From: Terriglobales bacterium
GTDB lineage: Bacteria; Acidobacteriota; Terriglobia; Terriglobales; Acidobacteriaceae
DNA: 11,280 bases
Direction of reading: 5' to 3'
Assembly (NCBI GenBank): GCA_030043575.1
Contig: JASHXK010000358.1
Coordinates: 1-11,280, forward strand
The notes under the pieces: model-generated
Databases searched by the model: none
Told to the model about the DNA's origin: nothing
Seen by the model: the letters and a program-made list of their open reading frames with translations, nothing else
Shown: positions 1-5,680 of the stretch, piece by piece
How the letters are laid out: the number at the start of each line of letters is the position of its first letter
Numbering within the stretch: the first letter of the stretch is position 1
Made by a program: the position numbers and the translations under genes

Positions 1-2193
1 GGGGTCACCACTATCGCCGCAACGCCGATCTCGCGCGCGCCCTTGACCACCCAGGGCACGGTCGTCGGAACCTTCCGCTACATGTCGCCCGAACAGATCG
101 AGGGACACGAAGCCGATGCGCGCAGCGACATCTTCAGTCTCGGCTGCGTCTTGTACGAAATGGCGACCGCCAAGCCGGCATTTGAGGGCAAGAGCCCCGC
201 CAGCATCATGGCTGCGATCATCGAACGCGATCCTGCTCCCATCACGACTATCGAGCCGCAATTGCCGCCGGCGCTGGATCGCGTGGTGAAAAGCTGTCTC
301 GCCAAAGATCCCGATGACCGCTTTCAGACGGTGCAGGACATCAAGCTTCAGCTGAAGTGGATTGCGGAGGCGGACTCTTCAGCAACGTCGCCGGCAGCGC
401 GGCGCCTGGCCGGGCGCGAGCGGATCGTGTGGATGGCAGCAACTTTATGCCTGCTCCTGCTGGCGGTCTTCGGCCTCGCTCATCTTAGCGGGTCGAAGCA
501 ACAGCTTGTCGTGCAAACTAGCATCACCGCTCCCGAGAAACTGCTCTTCAACTTTTCCGGCAACGTCGCTGGCCCGCCAGCAATTTCACCCGACGGGACG
601 CAGATCGTGTTTTCCGGCATCACTGAAGGAAAGAGCCTGCTCTATCTGCGCAGTTTGGGCGACCTGTCGATTCGGCCGCTGGTGGGTACAGAGGATGCCC
701 GTTTTCCTTTCTGGTCGCCCGACAGCCGCTCGATTGCATTCTTCGCCGAAGGCAAGTTGAAACGGCTCGACCTCTCGGGAGGCCTGCCGGTTACTCTCTG
801 CGAGGCCGTAAATGGCCGCGGGGGCAGTTGGGGCGGCTCGGAGACCATCGTCTTCAGCCCCAGCTACAACACAACCCTGATGCAGGTAGCCGCAACCGGC
901 GGGACTGCTGCCGAAGTCTTCAAACTCGACGCGCCAACCTACAGCACTTATCGCTGGCCCTGGTTCCTGCCCGACGGTAAACATTTTCTCTACTTCGCGG
1001 GCAATCATCTGAGCGCCAACAATCCCCACACCGGCGGCGTCTTCTTCGCTTCCACTGATGGCAAGGAGAATCGGCTGCTGTTCCATTCCGCCTCGAACGC
1101 CATCTTCGCTTCCGGCTATCTTCTTTATGTTGACGGCACCGCGTTGCGCGCGCAGGCGTTCGATCCCAGCTCCGGTCACACCAAAGGAGATTCCACTTTG
1201 CTGGCCGACGGCGTGCAGAACGACGCCGAAGTGTGGCGCGGCACCATCGCAGCCTCCCAAAACGGCATGTTGCTTTACCAGCCCGTCTTGTCGGTATCAG
1301 CTCTGAAGCTGGCCTGGTTCGATCGCAACGGGAAACAGCTGGAGGAAGTTGGCGACCCCGACGAGTATTACCAGGTCAGACTTTCCCCTGACGATAAGCA
1401 GCTGGCGTTGGCCGTCGGCCAACCGAATCCCACCATGTGGATTTACGATCTGGCGCGCGACTCCAAAAGCCGCTTCACCTTCGACGACAAGTCTCACTCC
1501 AACCCGGCTTGGTCGCGCGACGGCAGTCAGCTGGCCTATTCGGTTTCTGACGGAGGAGTGCCCGACGTCGCCATCTTCAGCAAAGCCGCCAATGGAGCCG
1601 GTGAGCCAAAACAAATCCTGGGCCGCACCCAGGAAGGTCCGACGCATCAGATTCCCGACGATTGGTCGCCCGACGGTCGCTGGATCATCTATACACGCGG
1701 TACGCTTGGCGGCGGTTCCCAAGGTACAGACTTGTGGGTATTGCCGCTGGACGGGAAGCAGCAGCCGTTTCCTTACATCGTTGGGCCGGGCGATCAGCAG
1801 GAAGCCCAGTTCTCGCCCGACGGCCGCTTCGTCGCCTACCAGTCCAACGAGCACGGCGACCCCGAGATTTACGTGGCTGCCTTCCCTTGGACTGGCGCCA
1901 AGTGGCAAGTGTCCACCAACGGCGGAAACTCACCCCGCTGGAGCCGCGATGGGCAGGAGCTTTTCTTTGTTTTTGGGGAACAGGTTCTGTCATCGCGCGT
2001 GAACAAAGCCGGTTCAGGTCTGGAAATTAGTCAGCCACGTCCGCTGTTTCGGGCGAACTTGATGGACGCTGAACAAGCCTCGCGCTTTTCGGTCACCAGC
2101 GACGGCAAGCGATTTTTGGCCATCGTGCGCGGCCAGGACAGCTCGCCTCTTGTTCTCGTGCAGAACTGGACCACGCAGTTGAAGAGCCGATAA
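1..2193 (+). CDS. Ser/Thr protein kinase with C-terminal PD40 beta-propeller, 5' truncated
   Basis: The reading frame is open from the first base, so the true start and the kinase N-lobe lie left of the window; 730 residues are visible. The first ~120 are the kinase C-lobe: the end of the activation segment, then GTFRYMSPEQ (subdomain VIII, SPE standing for APE), DARSDIFSLGCVLYEM (subdomain IX) and DPDDRF (subdomain XI). A membrane span (IVWMAATLCLLLLAVFGL) lies at about residues 142-162. The ~550 residues after it are a PD40/TolB-like propeller with repeated [SW]S-P/R-DG blades such as ISPDGTQIVFSG, WSPDSRSIAFF, WSRDGSQLAYS, WSPDGRWIIYT, FSPDGRFVAY and WSRDGQELFF. By family, it is a Hanks-type receptor-like kinase with a cytoplasmic kinase and an extracytoplasmic propeller that may sense a ligand. 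The ligand and substrates are unknown. The catalytic HRD and DFG motifs lie outside the window, so activity cannot be judged. Confidence 0.93.
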   Translation, partial: GVTTIAATPISRAPLTTQGTVVGTFRYMSPEQIEGHEADARSDIFSLGCVLYEMATAKPAFEGKSPASIMAAIIERDPAPITTIEPQLPPALDRVVKSCLAKDPDDRFQTVQDIKLQLKWIAEADSSATSPAARRLAGRERIVWMAATLCLLLLAVFGLAHLSGSKQQLVVQTSITAPEKLLFNFSGNVAGPPAISPDGTQIVFSGITEGKSLLYLRSLGDLSIRPLVGTEDARFPFWSPDSRSIAFFAEGKLKRLDLSGGLPVTLCEAVNGRGGSWGGSETIVFSPSYNTTLMQVAATGGTAAEVFKLDAPTYSTYRWPWFLPDGKHFLYFAGNHLSANNPHTGGVFFASTDGKENRLLFHSASNAIFASGYLLYVDGTALRAQAFDPSSGHTKGDSTLLADGVQNDAEVWRGTIAASQNGMLLYQPVLSVSALKLAWFDRNGKQLEEVGDPDEYYQVRLSPDDKQLALAVGQPNPTMWIYDLARDSKSRFTFDDKSHSNPAWSRDGSQLAYSVSDGGVPDVAIFSKAANGAGEPKQILGRTQEGPTHQIPDDWSPDGRWIIYTRGTLGGGSQGTDLWVLPLDGKQQPFPYIVGPGDQQEAQFSPDGRFVAYQSNEHGDPEIYVAAFPWTGAKWQVSTNGGNSPRWSRDGQELFFVFGEQVLSSRVNKAGSGLEISQPRPLFRANLMDAEQASRFSVTSDGKRFLAIVRGQDSSPLVLVQNWTTQLKSR

Positions 2194-2262
2194 CCCCGCC
2201 GTCCCTGGCTGATCGTCATTGTTGTAGGCATCAGGATTACAAACCGGAGTCAATCGCAGTTC

Positions 2263-2293
2263 GAGATTTCCCAAAATGGGAATGGCAAATCTC
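2263..2293 (+). terminator. Nested inverted repeat after the kinase gene, possible terminator
   Basis: Two alternative stems overlap here. TTCCCA (2268-2273) pairs perfectly with TGGGAA (2277-2282) across a three-base loop. GAGATTT (2263-2269) pairs perfectly with AAATCTC (2287-2293). They share bases, so only one can form at a time. The site lies 70 bp after the kinase stop and about 100 bp before the GloVer gene. There is no clear T-run, so a terminator role is a guess; a 5' leader structure for the next gene is equally possible. Confidence 0.3.
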
Positions 2294-2389
2294 TTCGCCA
2301 GATGGATTTCCGTTGACGGGAATGCCGGGCAGGGTAGAGCTTCAAAATAGCGCCCTCATTTCCCGCAACATCACAGACAAGGAAACACC

Positions 2390-3697
2390 ATGCAAGAGCA
2401 AATGCCTTCCCGGGGGAAAGTTCACTGCAAAATCGACCAGCGCCTGCGCACAATCGCCCGGTTGCTGGTGGTCGTCTTCGCGCTGGCCCTGCTCAGCACG
2501 CAACCGATACAAGCCCAGTTTCGCGTACTGCACTCTTTCACCGGAGGATCGGACGGAGCCAATCCAACTTCCGGCGTGACGGTGAGCAGTTCGGGGATCC
2601 TCTACGGCACGACGTCAGGCGGCGGAACCGGCGGAATCGGCAATCATGGCGTGGTCTTCAAGCTGGCGCCAAGAGGCTCGGGTTGGACTCTCGACCCGCT
2701 GTACGAGTTCACCGGCGGTGCCGATGGTGACGCCCCATACTCGGGTGTAGCCATAGGTCCCAACGGCGACCTCTATGGCACGACCTATTACGGAGGTAAT
2801 TACGACGCGGGAGCGCTATTCGCATTGCGGCCTCCGGCCAGCGTTTGCAAGTCGGCCACCTGCTACTGGAGCGAAGCCACGTTGTGGTCGTTCGGGTCCG
2901 GAAACGATGGCGCCTATCCCCCTTACGGATACGTGACTTTCGATCAGGCGGGCAACATATATGGCACGACCTATCGGGGAGGCACTGACGGTTACGGAAT
3001 TGTGTTCGAACTTTCGCCGCAATCCGGAGGTAGCTGGACCGAGAGCATTCTGTACAACTTCACCGACGGCAGCGACGGGGGCAATCCGTTGGCGGGCGTG
3101 ATCTTTGACTCGGCTGGGAATCTCTATGGAAACGACTCGGACGGTGGCACAGAGTCGGGGGTGATTTATAAGTTGACGCCTGCAGGCCCGCCGTGGACCG
3201 AACAAACCCTGGCAAATTTCGTCCCCGGTACGGGTACGTCTCCCTCAGGCCAGTTGGTCATGGATCAGTCCGGCAACTTGTACGGGACGGGCGAGGCTAA
3301 CGGTCCGAGTGGTGGCGGCACGGTGTATAAGCTCAGCCCCTCAGGCGGCGGATGGACCCTTTCCGTGGTCTACGCCTTCGGTTTTTATACATATACACAA
3401 TGCGCTCCGTTCGGCGGAGTGACTCTGGGTGCGAACGGCAACCTATTCGGAGCATGCCAGATCGGCGGCGCCAACGGAGTCGGCTGGGTCTACGAGATGC
3501 CGCCGAACTGTGATCAGACCTGCACGCCCACCGATCTTTACGACTTCACGGGTGGGGTAAGCTGCTACGCTCACGGGCCGGTCAGCTTCGACTCCAGCGG
3601 CAATCTGTATGGCACATGTTACGGAGGAGGCAACAGCGGTAATGGCTGTAGCGCGGATGGTTGCGGCACGGTTTGGGAAATCGAGGGTGTGATTTAG
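2390..3697 (+). CDS. Secreted GloVer (Gloeo_Verruco) tandem-repeat protein
   Basis: This 435-residue protein has an N-terminal export signal: basic residues up to about 20, hydrophobic LLVVVFALALLS at about 25-36, and a likely signal-peptidase site after PIQA (about 42). The rest is seven repeats of roughly 52-61 residues, starting near 47, 104, 165, 221, 273, 328 and 383. Each carries a LY-F-GG-DG opening, a G(V)-F/D--GNLYGTT-GG core and a G-V(F/Y)(K/E)L close. This matches the Gloeo_Verruco repeat (TIGR03803 type), which is frequent in Acidobacteria and Verrucomicrobia. It is probably a beta-propeller-like secreted or surface protein; no biochemical role is known. The C-terminus (GTVWEIEGVI) has no visible PEP-CTERM, LPXTG or type IX sorting tail. 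AAGGA at 2379-2383, six bases before the ATG, supports this start. ATG at 2402 is an alternative. It has its own upstream gap of about 200 bp, so it is probably a single-gene unit. Confidence 0.9.
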   Translation: MQEQMPSRGKVHCKIDQRLRTIARLLVVVFALALLSTQPIQAQFRVLHSFTGGSDGANPTSGVTVSSSGILYGTTSGGGTGGIGNHGVVFKLAPRGSGWTLDPLYEFTGGADGDAPYSGVAIGPNGDLYGTTYYGGNYDAGALFALRPPASVCKSATCYWSEATLWSFGSGNDGAYPPYGYVTFDQAGNIYGTTYRGGTDGYGIVFELSPQSGGSWTESILYNFTDGSDGGNPLAGVIFDSAGNLYGNDSDGGTESGVIYKLTPAGPPWTEQTLANFVPGTGTSPSGQLVMDQSGNLYGTGEANGPSGGGTVYKLSPSGGGWTLSVVYAFGFYTYTQCAPFGGVTLGANGNLFGACQIGGANGVGWVYEMPPNCDQTCTPTDLYDFTGGVSCYAHGPVSFDSSGNLYGTCYGGGNSGNGCSADGCGTVWEIEGVI

Positions 3698-3715
3698 CCG
3701 GAGGCATGGCTCCGG
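3698..3715 (+). terminator. Hairpin abutting the GloVer stop codon
   Basis: CCGGAG (3698-3703) and CTCCGG (3710-3715) are perfect inverted repeats around a six-base loop and begin immediately after the TAG stop. With the stronger hairpin at 3732-3757 it probably forms the 3' end of the GloVer transcript. No T-run follows, so it would not be a canonical intrinsic terminator. Confidence 0.4.
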
Positions 3716-3731
3716 ACAGAAACGCGGGATA

Positions 3732-3757
3732 CGCCAGAGCCGTTCAAGACTCTGGCG
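3732..3757. terminator. 8-bp perfect hairpin between convergent genes, likely bidirectional terminator
   Basis: CGCCAGAG (3732-3739) pairs perfectly with CTCTGGCG (3750-3757) across a ten-base loop. It lies 34 bp after the GloVer stop on the plus strand and 9 bp after the stop of the minus-strand small gene at 3767-3958. This is where a shared transcription end would be expected. Neither side has a convincing T-tract. Confidence 0.45.
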
Positions 3758-3766
3758 ATGCGACCC

Positions 3767-3958
3767 TCACAGCAGTGCATAGCGGACGGGGGAACTGGCC
3801 CTCATGAGGCAGACATCAGCGTGGATGTCCTCAGCTTCCTCCAGTGCAGCATAACGATCTGCCCGCACCGTGTTGAAGCAGGACATGCAAATACTTTCTG
3901 TCTCCGATTTTCGCGTAAACGTGGGGGAGGGGAAGCTTTCGCTCTGAGGGTCCGACAT
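3767..3958 (-). CDS. Small Cys/His (CxxC...HxxxC) putative zinc-binding protein, 63 aa
   Basis: The minus-strand frame gives a 63-residue protein starting MSDPQSESFPSPTFTRK. It contains ICMSC (Cys24, Cys27) and, after an acidic helix-like stretch (ALEEAEDIHADVC), His46 and Cys50. CX2C-X18-HX3C is a plausible single zinc-ribbon or zinc-knuckle. The frame stays open upstream to 4090, but the ATG at 3956-3958 is preferred. GGTGGAG lies seven bases before it, and the residues upstream look like non-coding translation. The gene is convergent with the GloVer gene and downstream of a similar small gene at 4169-4387. It resembles short conserved hypothetical proteins I associate with Acidobacteria, but I cannot name a family with certainty. 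A role in nucleic-acid or protein binding is inference only. Confidence 0.68.
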   Translation of the reverse strand: MSDPQSESFPSPTFTRKSETESICMSCFNTVRADRYAALEEAEDIHADVCLMRASSPVRYALL

Positions 3959-3965
3959 AAGTACG

Positions 3966-3972
3966 CTCCACC
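3966..3972 (-). promoter_or_regulatory. Ribosome binding site for the 63-aa Cys/His protein
   Basis: On the minus strand GGTGGAG ends seven bases before the ATG at 3958. It supports the short 63-residue form over the longer open frame reaching 4090. Confidence 0.55.
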
Positions 3973-4000
3973 AAAACCCGCAGCCACCCAGGAGCAGCTG

Positions 4001-4020
4001 ACCGCCCTCTGGTGGGCGGT
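4001..4020. terminator. 7-bp GC-rich hairpin between the two small minus-strand genes
   Basis: ACCGCCC (4001-4007) pairs perfectly with GGGCGGT (4014-4020) around a six-base loop. It lies in the 210-bp gap between the stop of the 72-aa gene (4169) and the start of the 63-aa gene (3958). It could end transcription of the first gene or act as a leader structure for the second. There is no T-run on the minus-strand side. Nothing else is recognisable in 3973-4168. Confidence 0.35.
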
Positions 4021-4168
4021 TTGCGGATTGTCGTTTCTTCCGGGCGTATCGTCGCACGCCTGCACTAACGAAATCAGTGACGGGTATCACCTTTGCCAGG
4101 CGCCAAATTGCGCCACCTACCCGGAGTTTCCGGTTGGCCCCGTATGCAAGCGACGCGGCCAGTGTTTA

Positions 4169-4387
4169 TCAGTTGCTTGCTTGACGATCCTCGCGGCCGG
4201 GCTGGCTCGCGTTCTCGTCGCAGGTGTGGGAATCGAACATCTCGGCGAGCTTGTGGTGGGCAGCGCTCAACGGCTCCTTGTCTGCGAGTTCGACGTCAAA
4301 TGGCCGATGGCATACTGAGCAACGAGCAGCTACAGGTGCGCCGAATTCAACCTTAGAGAAGATGAGCCTACGCCTGCGGGACTTCAT
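4169..4387 (-). CDS. Small Cys/His (CxxC...HxC) putative zinc-binding protein, 72 aa
   Basis: This is a 72-residue minus-strand frame with a basic start (MKSRRRRLIF). Its core has CSVC (Cys23, Cys26), then a region rich in Ala, Leu and charged residues (EPLSAAHHKLAEMFDS), then His54 and Cys56. The pattern CX2C...HXC resembles its neighbour at 3767-3958 and suggests a second member of the same class of single-zinc micro-proteins. CAGGAT, with AGGA seven bases before the ATG, is a reasonable Shine-Dalgarno. The coding call rests on metal-ligand spacing, amphipathic composition and this site. The opposite-strand frames covering it have no recognisable features. It diverges from the HTH-PAS regulator starting at 4785, leaving a shared 397-bp upstream region. 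A TTGACA on the minus strand (4434-4439) could be a -35 element, but I see no good -10 at the usual distance. Confidence 0.64.
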   Translation of the reverse strand: MKSRRRRLIFSKVEFGAPVAARCSVCHRPFDVELADKEPLSAAHHKLAEMFDSHTCDENASQPGREDRQASN

Positions 4388-4784
4388 GCGGCTATCCTGC
4401 CATACCCGGCGGGAATTTGTCAGCGACGCTCGATGTCAAATAGCGCCACTACCACATTTGTTACAGATCGTTGAAACTCACGGCGACAAGGCTCGCTTTC
4501 TCCTATTGCAAGGTTCCGCTAAGACCTGGATGAATCCCAGGGATCTGCTTTTGACTTTTTTCAGTAGCCTGCTGATGTCGGCAAGCGGCCGCCGAGATTA
4601 CCGAAGAAGTGCCAATTTGAGCCTGCCAGGAGCAAAGCGACAGCAGATCGAATGAAAGCTGCAGCGTGCCGCGGATTTGGGGATACACTGAAGAGGACAA
4701 AGCCAAGCTCACTAACCGTCATTCGGCAGTTCGGCAGCCGCGTATGACCGCGGGTAGTGCCAATCAGCGTTTGCGGAGGCTCCT
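4388..4784. other. 397-bp divergent intergenic region, no supported gene
   Basis: The region separates the minus-strand 72-aa gene from the plus-strand HTH-PAS gene, so it should hold promoters for both. Visible elements are a consensus-like TTGACA on the minus strand (4434-4439), a short tandem TTCGGCAG repeat near 4724-4739, and two CCGCGG palindromes (near 4669 and 4747). The Shine-Dalgarno GGAGG at 4775-4779 belongs to the next gene. Open frames here (for example 4224-4655 plus and 4503-4712 minus) show no domain or motif and are not called. Confidence 0.5.
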
Positions 4785-5525
4785 ATGTCACAAAATCAGC
4801 CGCGACGCAGACTGGAACTTCTCACCTCCTGGAAAGAAATCGCCACCTACCTGGGTAAAGGAGTGCGAACGGTGCAACGCTGGGAGGCAAGGCTCGGGCT
4901 TCCGGTGATTCGCCCTGCTGACAGCCATTCGGGCATCGTCATGGCGCGGCCCAGCGACCTGGAAGCGTGGCTCGTTAACCGCCGGCAGCCATTACCCCGC
5001 AACCTCAACGGCCATGGCAAGAGCGGCGCGGATGCACGTGCCACGTTCAGGGCGTACACCGTCAACGAGGAAATGCAGCATCGCAATGATCTGCTGTCGC
5101 AGCTCAATAACGATCTCAACAACCTGCTGAACAACGTGGATCTGCCCATGGTCATGGTAGGCGCAGATCTGACGGTGCGGCGCTATACCCCTTCTGCCGG
5201 TACTCTGCTGGGGTTGGTGAATACGGATGTCGGCCGGCCGATTCCGCGGTTGAAGTTCAATCTGGACCTGCCTTGGCTGGAGCAGGTGATGTTGGACGTG
5301 ATCCGCGATGCCCACCGCAAGCAGTACGACATTCAGGACAGGAGCGACTCACGGCGCTATCGCTTCCGCTTCAGTCCCTATAAGACGCTGGACAATCGCA
5401 TCGATGGCGTGGTGCTGAGCGTGATCGAGATCGACGAATTCCATCATGATGCCGGCGAACCCGCAGCTGCGAAGAAGACGTCAAACGCCAAGAAGAAGGC
5501 AGCGAAAAGCACCCGTCGTAACTAA
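4785..5525 (+). CDS. HTH regulator fused to a CheB/CheR-type PAS domain
   Basis: This is a 246-residue soluble protein. Residues 12-65 are a MerR/excisionase-like HTH (LTSWKEIATYLGKGVRTVQRWE, then R-A-SDLEAWL), the form common at the N-terminus of acidobacterial regulators. Residues 92-118 (VNEEMQHRNDLLSQLNNDL...) are a short coiled coil. Residues 119-216 form a PAS domain (LPMVMVGADLTVRRYTP, TDVGRPI, YRFRFSPYKTLDNRIDGVVLS). Coiled coil and PAS together closely match the segment after CheR in CheB/CheR fusion chemotaxis proteins (PAS_10 type). No CheR methyltransferase, CheB esterase, kinase or receiver domain is present. The tail (229-246) is Lys/Ala-rich and may bind DNA non-specifically. 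It probably acts as a dimeric, signal-responsive DNA-binding protein; its ligand and targets are unknown. GGAGG at 4775-4779, five bases before the ATG, fixes the start. It diverges from the small Cys/His genes. Confidence 0.88.
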   Translation: MSQNQPRRRLELLTSWKEIATYLGKGVRTVQRWEARLGLPVIRPADSHSGIVMARPSDLEAWLVNRRQPLPRNLNGHGKSGADARATFRAYTVNEEMQHRNDLLSQLNNDLNNLLNNVDLPMVMVGADLTVRRYTPSAGTLLGLVNTDVGRPIPRLKFNLDLPWLEQVMLDVIRDAHRKQYDIQDRSDSRRYRFRFSPYKTLDNRIDGVVLSVIEIDEFHHDAGEPAAAKKTSNAKKKAAKSTRRN

Positions 5526-5539
5526 CCACTGTTAGGACG

Positions 5540-5565
5540 CTCTGCAGTGCGGGCTACCAGCAGAG
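5540..5565 (+). terminator. 6-bp inverted repeat after the HTH-PAS gene, weak
   Basis: CTCTGC (5540-5545) and GCAGAG (5560-5565) pair around a 14-base loop, 14 bp after the HTH-PAS stop. The loop is long and there is no T-run. It could mark the transcript end, but support is weak. The remaining bases up to 5669 show no convincing promoter. Confidence 0.22.
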
Positions 5566-5680
5566 AACATCCCTCCCCTGCGAAGCTGAAGGCTTGAGCA
5601 TTGCATTTCGGAGACAAATCCTGTAAAACCCGCCCAGAGTCTACAAGAACAGCTTGTTTTAGAGGTCGCGGAGGCTCAGC

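Noticed and set aside
586..1260. Long minus-strand frames within the propeller (also 1297-1908)
   Set aside because: They are shadows of the high-GC propeller coding sequence. The plus strand shows clear PD40 blades.
3758..4318. 186-residue plus-strand open frame
   Set aside because: It starts inside the terminator-like hairpin, shows no domain, and runs opposite both minus-strand Cys/His genes. Its composition looks like antisense translation.
4224..4655. 143-residue plus-strand open frame
   Set aside because: It lies antisense to the 72-aa Cys/His gene, with no recognisable motif and no Shine-Dalgarno.
5594..5627. Promoter-like TTGCAT/TGTAAA before the patatin gene
   Set aside because: The spacer is 15 bp and both boxes match poorly; this is likely to occur by chance.
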